DNA from: Phymatolithon calcareum
Lineage: Eukaryota > Rhodophyta > Florideophyceae > Hapalidiales
Direction of reading: 5' to 3'
Length of the DNA stretch: 64,000 nt
Assembly: GCA_977006965.1 (NCBI GenBank)
Contig: OZ345354.1
Location: 1,860,001-1,924,000, forward strand
Below, piece by piece: positions 51,498 through 62,514 of this stretch. Under the pieces are notes generated by a model. The model did no database searches. It saw nothing but the letters and a program-made list of their open reading frames with translations, and was not told the DNA's origin. A program made the translations under genes and the position numbers. The number at the start of each line of letters is the position of its first letter. Position 1 is the stretch's first letter.

Positions 51498-53132
51498 CTA
51501 TTGATATGTCGCGTCGGCAATGTGCGGCACAGCAGCCCAAATTTTGATTTGCGAATCCGCGGAGCAGCTCGCAAGAATCGGCTCATTGGGATGAAAATCC
51601 ACCGAGTATACTCGGTCCTGATGTTCTTCCAGCCGTTGCATCAGCGAGCCAGTGCCCGGCCTCCCTCCAACATCGAAAACATACACGAATCCATCCGCAC
51701 TCCCCGTGGCTAACGTCAGAGTGCTCTGAATCCGACTTGAGTGGCGTTCATTGTTGTCGTGTCCGTTCAATTCATCATCTTCCGAAGAGCTGTCCGAGGA
51801 GGTGGAAAGCTCCTCGTCCCGCTCTTCAGAGCTCACTTCCTTATCTCCTACTTCACTGCCACGTGTACGCCGTCCCCTTCCGCGCACGAGGGAACGTTCC
51901 GGCTTGTAATCTGCACCCATGAAAAAGCTGGACTTGATTGGAAGATGCTTGTTGTTAGGACCATGAAGCTCATGTAATAGTTTGAATTCGACATTTGTGC
52001 GCTGAAAAATGAACGACCCGCGATCGTACACACGCAAATGGTCGTCGTATGAGTTGACAGCCATGAAGCGTCCACGGTTGTGACCTGGAATAGGCGGTGA
52101 GTTATGGACATGTGTGATAGGACTTCTGTTGAAACCATTGTAAGCGGTGTGGTAAAGTGCCGCGGTATATCGCTTTGAACCGCTACTTCTACCGCTGGAG
52201 TCTAATGACATCATGCGTAAGTCCCATGTCTTGATTGCTCCCCCGCGGTCACCAGTGACAAATCTCTGTCCGTCTAGTTGCACATGCACAGTATTTATAA
52301 CCTCATCATTCTGGATAATAATTGTAGGATCCGTCTCACTGCGACCGCTCTCCGGAGCCACGCGTCGATCGAAGAGATGCACAACCTTCTGAAGGGTCGG
52401 CGCAAAAAATAAAGCGTTGTTTGATGGACACACACTCACAGCTTGCACCACCCCACAGCACGGAAAACGAGACGTGGGCTGACCAGTCTCAGAAGGAATA
52501 TCCCACTCCGCAGCATACTGGTCAAAACCTCCCGTGACGATGTGCCGAGAATCGGAGGTCCATTCAAGGGCAACAACCTGCGAGCGATGAGCATCGGGAA
52601 GCGTGATATGCGGTTCGTAATTACTCTTGTCCAGATGCTTATCCATCGCCCAGATGCACACGCTGCGGTCGTACGATGCTGACGCCAATAGGTGCCCATT
52701 CGGAGAAAATTGGACAGCATACACAGCGGCGGTATGCCCCTCAAGACTTGCCTTACAGACGAACGGGCCGGAGTCTGCGGAGTGAGCATGTGCTGCATTT
52801 CCATCGCTGAGGCCGCGTGCTGAGGATGCGGCGCGTTCGTCGGCCGCCATGCGACGGAAGGCAGAGCCCTTTCCCACAGGCGTAGCGTACCGTTCGGAAG
52901 CCGGCAAGCTGCGCAGAATCTTCAGAACGTCCAGGGGAGTTTCAATTCCAGAGGTTTCAGTGTGCGGCGTCATGGACAACTCGAAGACTGCCTTCTTCAG
53001 CAAATCGCGATCGTGCTCGAGTGAGCGCAGACGTTCTTGAAGTTGCGCGTTTTCGCGTAATGCAATTTCAAGCTGTGTCTTGTAAAAGCTGTCTCCATCT
53101 TCGATATTGCTCCGGGGTGAGAGCTTCGACAT
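51498..53132 (-). CDS. WD40-repeat protein with N-terminal coiled coil
   Basis: 544 aa, single exon. Residues 10-55 form a coiled coil (EIALRENAQLQERLRSLEHD). About seven WD40 units follow, the clearest being GHTAAVYAVQFSPNGHLLAS with SYDRSVCIWAM, AHRSQVVALEWTSDSRHIVT with FDQYAAEWDI, GQRFVTGDRGGAIKTWDLR, and the last EHQDRVYSVDFHPNEPILAS with SADSQIKIWA. A disordered acidic insert with Ser/Glu runs (SSEERDEELSTSSDSSSEDD) interrupts the propeller between the fifth and sixth units. It is a scaffold-type propeller; coiled coil plus WD40 recalls Tup1/Groucho-like proteins, but I cannot place it in a named subfamily. Confidence 0.8.
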   Translation of the reverse strand: MSKLSPRSNIEDGDSFYKTQLEIALRENAQLQERLRSLEHDRDLLKKAVFELSMTPHTETSGIETPLDVLKILRSLPASERYATPVGKGSAFRRMAADERAASSARGLSDGNAAHAHSADSGPFVCKASLEGHTAAVYAVQFSPNGHLLASASYDRSVCIWAMDKHLDKSNYEPHITLPDAHRSQVVALEWTSDSRHIVTGGFDQYAAEWDIPSETGQPTSRFPCCGVVQAVSVCPSNNALFFAPTLQKVVHLFDRRVAPESGRSETDPTIIIQNDEVINTVHVQLDGQRFVTGDRGGAIKTWDLRMMSLDSSGRSSGSKRYTAALYHTAYNGFNRSPITHVHNSPPIPGHNRGRFMAVNSYDDHLRVYDRGSFIFQRTNVEFKLLHELHGPNNKHLPIKSSFFMGADYKPERSLVRGRGRRTRGSEVGDKEVSSEERDEELSTSSDSSSEDDELNGHDNNERHSSRIQSTLTLATGSADGFVYVFDVGGRPGTGSLMQRLEEHQDRVYSVDFHPNEPILASCSADSQIKIWAAVPHIADATYQ

Positions 53133-53939
53133 TTCTCGCGCTCACCGCGCATGCCGCTGCGGCGGCTCAACGCTGTCCTTCCGGCAAGTTGGCGAAGTAC
53201 CTGAGAGGAGTGGAGCGCGAGCTGAGATAGATGTAGTTATGATATTGCTTACACTTGCCATTGGATCCAAGAACCGTATTGAGATCATGATCTCTGTAAA
53301 GCACCCTGACGGGTATCGGTGATGTCAAGCAGGTTTTCAATCCCCATCGGACGGCAAGATTGATTGGAACAACCAGCCCTGCCTTCCAGACTTGGGCAGT
53401 CGAAAACGAAAAGATTGGGAGTCCGTAGAAATAGAGTACAGTATTTCAAACCGTCTCAATCGGGGCTGGATTCGCCGTAGAGACTTGGTATCCATAAGTC
53501 ATCGCTTTGCAATCCCTTTTGGTAACGATTGCAATCGAGTGCACGTCAAGACTGGACTACATTGTGTGCCATGATGGAAAGCATTGTCCGTTAAAACTTC
53601 TTCCGCTGACGCCTGCCATGACGGATCTTGCAGTGTAAACATATCCGCCCATGATCCTTGACTACAGAACTACGGTACCAAGCAGCATCTTAGTCGCGAC
53701 CATGAGTCTGATGTGTGTTATCCAAAGTATTTCAATTCGGTATGGGTGCCGAGCTGGCGCAAAAGTCGTGAAAATCCAGTTCAAACACAAAGCACTGGAA
53801 TTATTTATTTATTTTTATTCTTTTCTCGGCGCAGTGTCGAGAATAAATATCAAGCTGTTGAACGCAGAAGCAATAAATTATTGTATTCAAGTTCAGTGAG
53901 GAATGAATAACTGGTTATTCCCTGAATTATTAGATCCCT
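53133..53939. other. Intergenic region beside a decayed transposon
   Basis: No gene recognised. The left boundary of the adjacent hAT relic could not be located. Confidence 0.4.
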
Positions 53940-54388
53940 CTAGCTACTTTCTGTCACGATAGCATTGACGTCTTCGATTCCCCACGCACCCGAGTTAGCA
54001 TGAAGGAACATCTGCTTCTCGAAGTTTGCAGGAATAACACTTCTTCTTCTGTCATCCAGCGCGTAATCAGCGATAGAGAAAAGCCTCTCGCGCATGTTCG
54101 ACGTTGGTACAATGAATCGCAAGTCCATGTACTCAGAACCAGAGGAAATAACGCTTTTGCGACGCTTCAATGCGCGCTCGGCTAGCGATAGTGAACTGTC
54201 ATCAACAGTCAAACTCACAGCACAGACAACCTTCTTCAATTTCTCGGTAGCACGTGACTCACAAAATTCGTGTAACCCCGTCCAGAATCTTTCCGTCGCG
54301 TTCCACACTTGCAAGTCCACACAGCGGAGCTGGGATCCGACTGCGTGAAAAACTCATCGCGAACACGCTTACCGACAATTCGCGGCAT
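53940..54388 (-). pseudogene. Internally deleted hAT transposase (BED finger plus hATC)
   Basis: The frame 54388-54236 (ATG MPRIVGKRVRDEFF, then SAVWTCKCGTRRKDSGRGYT, NFVSHV) looks like the N-terminal BED zinc finger of a hAT transposase. It ends in TGA after 50 codons. A shifted frame to 53940 carries the hAT C-terminal dimerisation domain (YMDLRFIVPTSNMRERLFSI, then NFEKQMFLHAN and WGIEDVN). The several hundred residues of RNase-H-like catalytic domain expected between them are absent, so this is an internally deleted, non-functional copy. It could also act as a dominant or domesticated fragment. Terminal repeats were not found. Confidence 0.8.
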
Positions 54389-55473
54389 CTTGGCTGCTAC
54401 CAAACGGTGCTCGCCTGGTCCACAGTTCTCATTGTACTGTGCTGACCGCCATGATTTTCACAATTCTGGGGGAACTCTTCAATAACCGGATCGAAAAAAT
54501 GAGGAGTCCGCAACCGACACGTCATGTGCTATCGATGACCAACATGTCACATTACTCTTCAAGAATACGTAGACTCAGTCGGGCGTTCTCTAGTGCATAA
54601 TGCTTCCAAATAAGTACAATAATTGTCGCAACACGACGATCTCAATAAATACAATAAATATGCGCGACTCAGGAATAAATTATTAGAACAATAATGTAAA
54701 TAATTACAATAGCAGTTTTTTTTCCAATGCTTTGTTCAAACACAACAAAGTCTTCTCGAACGACTGCACTGAGAAACGCACGTAAGCCAACTGTTGAGTC
54801 AACCAGCAATCAGGGCTGATACTATCCATCTGATGTGGCTCCAGTCATCGCCCTTCAGCACTGAAAGCTTTGGGTCGTCGTATTGACGATTGTTCAAATT
54901 ACCTCACAGTCGAGTGCTCATATCCAACCATCGGCGCTATGAATGAGAGCCGTCGACTGTCCAATTGTCCTCTTATCAAGCAGTGATACTGAAATTTCTC
55001 AGTCAATAATCAAGTGCCACCTGTTCATCAGGATTGTACTTGTTTCAGTACTTCGAAATAGCACATACGATAATCACTTTTCGACAGTCTTGGTGACCAA
55101 CGCATTAGAACGTGGGAAACTTAAACAATAAGCACAACTTTCACAAGACTACTTGTCACGAATTTTTGAAATGTGGCTGTGTCAAGTTGAATTTTCCATG
55201 GAGGACCTCCCAAGCTGAAAAAGCACTTTATCGTCAAGGTATGATATCATAGCAGCGAGAGATTGTGCTCCTTCGCATGATAGGAAAGATTATGATAAAA
55301 AACCCTCTTCAGGAGGAGATCTTTAAATCAGTATATGCCAAGTGGAATTTGGTAATTGTGACGGATCGGACTGATCGAGATCTCGGAATCCGCAGGCCGG
55401 TCGGATCCACAGCTCTCTCACTCCGTGCATCCTCGTTGTAGCTTTCTCAAGGCGATCGGGAGGCAGCAGAACA
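54389..55473. other. Intergenic region
   Basis: AT-rich with no recognised gene. It probably includes remnants of the hAT element and the E2 promoter. Confidence 0.45.
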
Positions 55474-57612
55474 ATGGCTTTCGTTCCACCTGCAGCAGCC
55501 CCAAGAATCCACCATCAGTGTTCCCTCTCATCGAAAACTTCTGCGTTTCGAGGGCAATCCACGCTCTCGACAAAATGGGCATGCTGCCGGCATGAAACTG
55601 CTGCCCTGAACGCAAAGAAAATCAATAAGCGTGCGCTTTCAAGGACTTCAATGCAAATAGTTGACGAAAAACTCGTCATGGATACCAAAGGACTCGAGGT
55701 CTTTATGCCCGCGCTTAGCTCCACAATGGAAGAAGGAAAGATTGTCCAATGGTTGAAACAGCCGGGCGATTACGTCAAAAAGGGTGAGGCTGTCATGGTC
55801 GTCGAAAGCGATAAGGCCGATATGGATGTGGAAAGTTTCGAGGAAGGATATCTTGCTGTTGTTCTTGTTGAGGAGGGCGAAACGTGTGGAGTCGGCCAGA
55901 CGGTTGGTCTCATTGCCGCTAAAGAAGAGGATATCGAGAAAGTTCGAGATTGCGGACTTGCGTGTATCGTTTCGGGTTCCGGATCGCGTCACGATGGCAC
56001 CACTGCTGTTGAAACTCCTCTAGCCCCAGTCGCTGTAGTGCAAACTCCTGCGCCTGCTGACCCAGTTGTATCTTCTGCGACACCAGTTGCAGACCCCGCA
56101 CCCGCACTAGCGAAGCCGAATTGTGGGGAAGTATTCATGCCCGCGTTAAGTTCGACAATGGAGAAAGGGAAAATTGTCGATTGGCTGAAAGCAGAAGGGG
56201 AAAGGGTGAACAAGGGAGACATGGTTATGGTTGTTGAAAGCGATAAGGCAGATATGGATTGCGAGGCATTCGATGAAGGATTTCTCGCCCATATTCTAGT
56301 GGAGGCTGGAGAGGAATGTCCGGTTGGCGAGGTTGTTGCGTACATTGCAAACACTGAGGCCGAAATTCCGATTGTGAAGGATTGGGCTCTTTCGCAAGCC
56401 GACCGAGCGGAGACTGTCGCGAGCAACGGTGTTGCACCTCTTGTATCACAGACAACTTCAGAGTCAAAGAAGGATCCAGTTCCTGTCGCAGCGGCAACCC
56501 CGGCGGTGGCAGCACCTAAGATTATTCACACAGGAAGAGTCATTGCGTCTCCTTACGCCAGGAAGGTAGCAAAGGAGAAGGGAGTCGATTTACGCACTAT
56601 TGAAGGTACCGGTGAAAATGGCCGTATTGTTGAAGCAGATGTTCTCAAAGCCGCAGCTGCTATGGCGTCTACTGCAGCTCCACCAGCTGCGACATATACC
56701 TCGTCGAAGAAATTGATTGCCACTCCTGACGCTAAGAAAATAGCAAAGAAGGAAAAGATCGCGCTGGATACGGTGACAGGAACAGGAAACTTTGGGCGTA
56801 TCACAGCGGATGACGTCTTGCGCGCCGCCGGCAAGGCACCGGTAGCCTCTGCATCTGTAAGCGGTGGAAAGGTGGCACCTCAGACACAGCCTGTACCTGC
56901 AGCCGCTGCCACGAAGAGCAGTAGTGCCGCAGAGCTACCAGCTGGTGCTGTGGTGATGAGTGGTATGCAGAAGGCCATTGTGAAGAACATGAATGCGTCA
57001 TTGGCGGTTCCAGTGTTCCGCGTTTCGTACAGTATATGTACGGATGCATTTGACGCACTGTACAAGAAATTGAAATTGAAGGGCGTCACTGTGTCTGCCT
57101 TGCTTGCGAAAGCGGTAGCACAGACATTAGTGAAACATCCGATTCTGAATGCGGCGTATGCAAATGAGTCGATTCAGTATCGCCCGGACATTAATGTCGG
57201 CATGGCCGTGTCACTCCCTGATGGCGGACTCATCACGCCCGTGCTTAAGAACGCTGACAGCGTTGACATATACACATTGTCACGGACCTGGAAGGAATTG
57301 GTGGCCCGCGCTCAGGCCAAGAAATTGTCTCCTGACGAGTACAATTCTGGCACGTTCTTCATTAGTAATATGGGAATGTTTGGTGTGGACTCCTTTGACG
57401 CCATTCTTCCTCCTGGTGCGCCGTCCATTTTGGCTGTTGCCGCGTCGAAAGAGGTGGTCTGCATTCAGGAGAACGGGCTTGTGGGTGTGAGCAAGAAAAT
57501 GACGGTAAACATGACCTGCGATCATAGGCATATTTATGGCACCATGGGGGCAAAGTTCTTGCGAGACCTTGCCGATCTCATTGAGAATGATCCAATGTCA
57601 CTGCTCTTGTGA
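55474..57612 (+). CDS. Plastid pyruvate dehydrogenase E2 (dihydrolipoamide acetyltransferase)
   Basis: Moves acetyl groups from E1 to CoA in the plastid pyruvate dehydrogenase complex, feeding fatty-acid synthesis. 712 aa, one exon. Residues 1-65 are Ser/Ala/Thr/Arg-rich, transit-peptide-like. Two lipoyl domains follow (about 73-150 and 217-292), with lipoyl Lys at 114 and 258 in the identical context VVESDKADMD. Two E1/E3-binding motifs follow (about 355-393 ASPYARKVAKEKGVDLRTIE; about 414-452 ATPDAKKIAKKEKIALDTVT). The catalytic domain runs from about 491 to the end, with the active-site stretch MTCDHRHIYGTMGAKFL near 682. Ala/Pro-rich linkers separate the domains. Two lipoyl and two binding domains are more than in typical plastid E2. 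Confidence 0.93.
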   Translation: MAFVPPAAAPRIHHQCSLSSKTSAFRGQSTLSTKWACCRHETAALNAKKINKRALSRTSMQIVDEKLVMDTKGLEVFMPALSSTMEEGKIVQWLKQPGDYVKKGEAVMVVESDKADMDVESFEEGYLAVVLVEEGETCGVGQTVGLIAAKEEDIEKVRDCGLACIVSGSGSRHDGTTAVETPLAPVAVVQTPAPADPVVSSATPVADPAPALAKPNCGEVFMPALSSTMEKGKIVDWLKAEGERVNKGDMVMVVESDKADMDCEAFDEGFLAHILVEAGEECPVGEVVAYIANTEAEIPIVKDWALSQADRAETVASNGVAPLVSQTTSESKKDPVPVAAATPAVAAPKIIHTGRVIASPYARKVAKEKGVDLRTIEGTGENGRIVEADVLKAAAAMASTAAPPAATYTSSKKLIATPDAKKIAKKEKIALDTVTGTGNFGRITADDVLRAAGKAPVASASVSGGKVAPQTQPVPAAAATKSSSAAELPAGAVVMSGMQKAIVKNMNASLAVPVFRVSYSICTDAFDALYKKLKLKGVTVSALLAKAVAQTLVKHPILNAAYANESIQYRPDINVGMAVSLPDGGLITPVLKNADSVDIYTLSRTWKELVARAQAKKLSPDEYNSGTFFISNMGMFGVDSFDAILPPGAPSILAVAASKEVVCIQENGLVGVSKKMTVNMTCDHRHIYGTMGAKFLRDLADLIENDPMSLLL

Positions 57613-58049
57613 GAATAACCGTTGGGGACTACTGGCAAACGGCATAAGTTGTTTATCTGGTTTTTTTTGGATGTTTGAGGATGGGCTTTCTCTTTCCTGC
57701 AGGCCATGGCTACAAGACTTGGTTACTTTGCGCGAACGGTTTTCGGCCCGTGCTTCAAGTCTTGTATGGGCAAGAAGTCTGATTCTCGGAATCAGTACAA
57801 ACCTTATTGCACTCTTTGCGGATGTATTATGTAATATTGAACAGCAAGTCAGTAATCCTCTTTGCTGTTCCTGCATTTTGCACTGACACAATTATGGGAA
57901 GTCCAGCGATTATTGCGATGGATAGTTTGGATATTGGAAAGTTTGAGGGAGAGGGAATCAGGGAAGGTAGTTCAGCACGGAACTACTGTTAGTATAGAGG
58001 AAAAAGTCTAAGAAATAAAAATAAGGCCAGTGCACAACTGCTGAGTCAT
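57613..58049. other. 3' region between convergent E2 and ERA genes
   Basis: No recognised gene. Short frames on both strands are not convincing. Confidence 0.5.
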
Positions 58050-59186
58050 TCAGACATCCGCACCCCCAACAGCGACACGCAAACGAAGATAAACACTCCG
58101 CTTCAGAGCGACGGAGGCACTTTCTGAAGCTTTCTCGGCGATCCATCGCACAATATCGCCGTGCGGACCAACAACAATTGGAATATGGCGCTTCTTCGGG
58201 ACCCGAATTACCGCTGACACTGCCACAGCACCATGCGGTAGTTCTCGCCATTCTTCAATGCCTAAGCGGCACTGATACGGCACTTCCTGATGTAAGCGAT
58301 GAAGCATCTTCTCCCACACATGCTGCTCCAGCACATCGACGTCCTCCTCCTCCGTGACGGCATTGGGTTCGCATTCAAACGGCGCTGGTTGAGTTTTGGA
58401 TAGTAGAGCGCTTCGAAGTTTTGGGACACCTGAACCGTTGTAGGCAGACACCACATAAACAGGATCAGTGACCACTTTGTCAAAGCCCGGCACCTGCTCC
58501 TGGAAGGCGAGCGTTGTATCAAGCAGGCGCGAACGTGGTTGAACAATATCACATTTGTTCAGCACCAACATTAACGAAGGAGGTGATGACAAGCCGTCAC
58601 GCAGCGCCCTCAGCCGACGAAATTCCGATAGCTGATTAAGTAGCTTACCAGTGACAGCAAGATGACCTGGCTTGCGCGACGCATCGACGACCAGCATTGC
58701 AATGTCGGCGTCAACCGCAGCACCCCAACCTGCCGATGCGAGTTCGCGCCTCTCAGAGCCGAGAGAAGCTTGAAATTGCCGCTCAACCACGCCCGGGGTA
58801 TCCCAGAATAGCAATTGCTTATTGTGCGAGGTGTGAACGCCAACAATCCGTCGTCGAGTCGTGTTGACCTTGCGCGAGACAGCCGCGATACGAGCGCCAA
58901 TCAGTGCGTTCATGAGAGTACTTTTTCCAGCGTTGGGCGGGCCAACTATCGCCACTGAGGCTACCTCCTCATTTCGAGGAGGCCCAGGCCGCAAGTGGAG
59001 CCCTGCATGCGGGTGTAGCGGGTCGGATTCCTCATTGACATCGGGGTCACGCAGCCGGAAGTGCTGCCCTGCGACACTGTGCAGCGGGTCGGCGGCAAGG
59101 GCGGAGAAGGCGGCATGAGGGCAGTGTGCTGCAAGAACTCTGTGCATACACGGCGCGTGACGCGCAGATATTGCTCTCATGACCAT
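58050..59186 (-). CDS. ERA-type GTPase, probably mitochondrial
   Basis: Assembly factor for the small ribosomal subunit (bacterial Era, mitochondrial ERAL1). 378 aa from the ATG at 59186. Motifs: G1 VAIVGPPNAGKSTLMNALIG, G2 region VNTTRRRIVG, G3 WDTPGV, G4 VLNKCD, G5 near YVVSAYNGSG. A KH-type RNA-binding C-terminus follows (VPYQCRLGIEEWRELPHGAV; KKRHIPIVVGPHGDIVRWIA). The first 40 residues are Arg/His/Ala-rich without Asp or Glu (MRAISARHAPCMHRVLAAHC), fitting a mitochondrial presequence. It is divergent from ubiquitin-eL40 with 296 bp between starts, probably a shared promoter region. Confidence 0.9.
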   Translation of the reverse strand: MVMRAISARHAPCMHRVLAAHCPHAAFSALAADPLHSVAGQHFRLRDPDVNEESDPLHPHAGLHLRPGPPRNEEVASVAIVGPPNAGKSTLMNALIGARIAAVSRKVNTTRRRIVGVHTSHNKQLLFWDTPGVVERQFQASLGSERRELASAGWGAAVDADIAMLVVDASRKPGHLAVTGKLLNQLSEFRRLRALRDGLSSPPSLMLVLNKCDIVQPRSRLLDTTLAFQEQVPGFDKVVTDPVYVVSAYNGSGVPKLRSALLSKTQPAPFECEPNAVTEEEDVDVLEQHVWEKMLHRLHQEVPYQCRLGIEEWRELPHGAVAVSAVIRVPKKRHIPIVVGPHGDIVRWIAEKASESASVALKRSVYLRLRVAVGGADV

Positions 59187-59476
59187 TCTATTCAACAGGC
59201 AGGGGTTCTGCTGCAGAAAGAGGTTTGCTTGATCGCCCCTCTGCCCTCAGAGAAACGTAGGCCTATAAGATCAACATGGCCGGCGTTCCAATTTGAAAAA
59301 CAGAAATGTAATTATGTTTCAATTACGCCATGCTGCTGTGTATTGGGGATGCCACGTGTTACAAAATCCGTCGGCGGACTGCAGGCGCCCAAGGGAAATC
59401 GGATGCTCCCCGCATTGCTCTTCGCAGACTTTCTCATTCTGGATAACTTTACCGAGGTGCAGTGATATTACAATAA

Positions 59477-59976
<500 letters not shown>

Positions 59977-60551
59977 GGTGGTCTACTTTATCAGCTGACC
60001 CTGCTCTTTTCCAAAGTCGCGCTGCTTCGACTAAATGGAGTGGATTGCAGCATTTTCTGTTAGTCCCCCGTTATGGCTCTGGATTGTTTGTGAAAATTAA
60101 TGTGGTCGTACGCAACCAGCGACATTTTGCGTTGGGTTAAGTCTTGGTTAGAAAGCAGTAAATAGAGTGGCTGTGAACAGGCTTAGCGCTAACAGTTGCG
60201 ACCGTGCAGGAACAGATCGTAAAACTAGTGTTCTTGAAGCAAATGCCACAGCTACAGTACGCCATACTTTGCAGCGGCACGAGCAAGGGGAGCAATACTA
60301 TTGCCTTTAGAGTGCAATGAACAGCTCTGGACTGCGCTCAACGACGGATTGCGAACGGTAGAATCTGTTGAGTAGTCTGCCTTCGCCACCGGCTGCGTGA
60401 GTGATGTCCGGCTGAAGAGCAGCCGTGGTATGATAAACGCGGCAAGATGGCCAGAGCACCCGCCATCGACGGCAAGAAATTGCTAAGCGGCAACACCGCC
60501 GCCTGTGATGCCCAGGGAGGGGGTAGAGACTGAGCCGACCGACACGCAGCG
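59977..60551. other. Intergenic region
   Basis: Nothing recognised. It is likely the 3' UTR of ubiquitin-eL40 and the promoter of the RFD-bromodomain gene. Confidence 0.5.
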
Positions 60552-61955
60552 ATGGCACAGTTCACGTCTGAGGAAAAAACTCCAACAGAATTCGACGTCA
60601 CCTACGATGAAGAGAACAACCCGCAACGGGACCTCACCGACTTTGTCGTCACGCGCGGCGACCAGAAGATCTCGATATGCGATTTGGACGACGCAGAGCC
60701 TACGGATGGTGCAATCGTTGCTCGTGGCCGCGTGGTGAATAAGGGACGCTCGCTGAAAGTAGAAACGGCGCCTTTGGTTGAATGGTGCATTGAATATGGC
60801 GCTTCTCCGCACTTGTGGGTACGAAGCGCTGCTGTGTGGTATAAGTTGCAAAAGCCGGCTCGTGATTATGTTCGCATACACGAACTGGGCCGTCGACGCT
60901 ATGAAATCTGCTCTCGTATCTACATCCTCGCCACATCCTACTCGCCTGCGCAATCGACGTATGCAACGTTTACCTCTCTGCTTGCGGGGCCGTATGGCGA
61001 TATGCAAGGCTATTCCGAGAAGGATATTCTCCTCGAGCGCGATTTTATCCTGGCTCAAGTGAAAAACCTCAACCATCCACAGCTTAACGCCGCCCCCTTC
61101 GTACGCGAGCTGAAGGATAAACGGCCTGGTTCTCGCAAGTTGACCGGTGCGGCCAGCAGAAAAAGTGCATCTGCACCCTCACCAGCAGCTCAGTCTCCCA
61201 GCTCATCCGGTCATTGGTGTCCCCAGCCTGGACTGGACGAGAGTGGCGAGGCGCGTATGGTGAAAAAGGCGGAGAAAGCTTTAGCTACAATTTCGAAACA
61301 GAAGAATGCATATCCATTTCGAGAACCAGTTGACCCCGTTGCACATGGCTGCCCCGACTATTTCGATCGTATCGCCAATCCCATGGACTTTGGCACAATT
61401 AAGGCCAACATTGAACACGGGAATCATTACAAAACTGCAGTTGATATCGCCAATGATGTCCGACTTGTCGCCGCCAACTGTCGTGAATATAATAGCCCCT
61501 CACACAAGTTTGCCATTTGGGCCACGGAATTGGAGAAGAAGTTTGAAAACATCATGCGCGACGCTGAAAAAGTCGAGCGTGCAAGCATGGAAAAACGCCT
61601 CAACGGCACCAGTGCTAAAAAGCGTCGCGCCAGCGAGTCGGTGGGTGGTTCATCTAAAAGCGGTGCCAAAAATGGTTCTAAAGTTTCACGCAAAATTTCT
61701 ACCAGCAACGACATGGCGGCACCACCTGTGGAAAAAGTTGAGGATGCACTAGAAGTTGAGGAGAAGCCGTGCGCCAGAACCACTCCGGAGCAATGCCCTA
61801 AGTTCGCACAAGCGGGCAGCAAGTACTGTTCAGATGAATGCGGCATGGTCGTGGCCAGAAAACGTATTGACGAAATGGTGAAATCTGGGTTTGATGTAGC
61901 CGCTTTCATCCGTACTAATGCCACGAAGAGCTTTGTGCGAACAAGGGGAATTTAA
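60552..61955 (+). CDS. RFD-bromodomain-zinc-motif chromatin protein
   Basis: 467 aa, single exon. Residues about 25-135 resemble the DNMT1 replication-foci-targeting domain (RFD): RDLTDFVVTRGDQKISICDL, VEWCIEYGASPHLWVRSAAV, WYKLQKPARDYVRI. Residues about 245-335 form a bromodomain, which binds acetyl-lysine (YPFREPVDPVAHGCPDYFDR, IANPMDFGTIKANIE, VAANCREYNSPSHKFA with the conserved YN Asn). A basic linker follows, and at about 410-450 a cysteine motif C-x(7)-C-x(10)-C-x(3)-C (CARTTPEQCPKFAQAGSKYC, SDECG) like the C-terminal zinc motif of CFP1/Spp1-type proteins. No methyltransferase domain is present. It is probably a chromatin reader; partner and complex unknown. Confidence 0.8.
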   Translation: MAQFTSEEKTPTEFDVTYDEENNPQRDLTDFVVTRGDQKISICDLDDAEPTDGAIVARGRVVNKGRSLKVETAPLVEWCIEYGASPHLWVRSAAVWYKLQKPARDYVRIHELGRRRYEICSRIYILATSYSPAQSTYATFTSLLAGPYGDMQGYSEKDILLERDFILAQVKNLNHPQLNAAPFVRELKDKRPGSRKLTGAASRKSASAPSPAAQSPSSSGHWCPQPGLDESGEARMVKKAEKALATISKQKNAYPFREPVDPVAHGCPDYFDRIANPMDFGTIKANIEHGNHYKTAVDIANDVRLVAANCREYNSPSHKFAIWATELEKKFENIMRDAEKVERASMEKRLNGTSAKKRRASESVGGSSKSGAKNGSKVSRKISTSNDMAAPPVEKVEDALEVEEKPCARTTPEQCPKFAQAGSKYCSDECGMVVARKRIDEMVKSGFDVAAFIRTNATKSFVRTRGI

Positions 61956-62514
61956 CAACCCACTATTTTTGAGTAGCGTAATTTCCACCTCATGTCTGCT
62001 CGAGAAAAATCAATGTGGTGGAGCGAAATGTGGCTACTTCTTGCTGAGACTTTTTGTATGGCATGGCTTTGAAGAAGAGGGCGTGATGTTGTCAATACCA
62101 ATACTGCATCCGTTTTAGCGTATCGATGTGAACGTTAAGATCTGCTCTGCTCTTTTCATTTTGGCGATGGAATGCATTTGACCCTGGCTGTGGTACGCCA
62201 TATCTTTATCGGTGAATACTTTGAACATCATCAGGTTTGCAATGACGAGTCTAATTTTGTGGTTCTATGAGTCTCTTAAACCACGGTTTATGACACAATA
62301 GGAACGAGGCAGGTACAGTAGGAGGCTTGGTGTTACTGTAGGTTTGTGATTACCTGCTATGAAGCATACTGTCGATGTATTAACTTTAGTAACTGAAATT
62401 TGACGTTGCTCAGTTGGTAAGACTGCGTTCGTCATGTCAGACGACATTAAATGGATTTTAACTTTTGTATTCCAACTCTCTTTGACAAGAAAACCGCGAC
62501 GATACAGGAACATA
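61956..62514. other. 3' region between convergent genes
   Basis: No gene recognised. A tRNA-like stretch at 62405-62445 (TTGCTCAGTTGGTAAGAC) has no T-arm and is not called. Confidence 0.5.

Noticed and set aside
62405-62445. tRNA-like stretch (TTGCTCAGTTGGTAAGAC with a TCGTC/GACGA stem)
   Set aside because: It resembles a D-arm and an anticodon stem, but the loop is 6 nt and no T-arm (TTCGA) or acceptor stem follows. A circularly permuted arrangement was considered, and no 3' half was found upstream.
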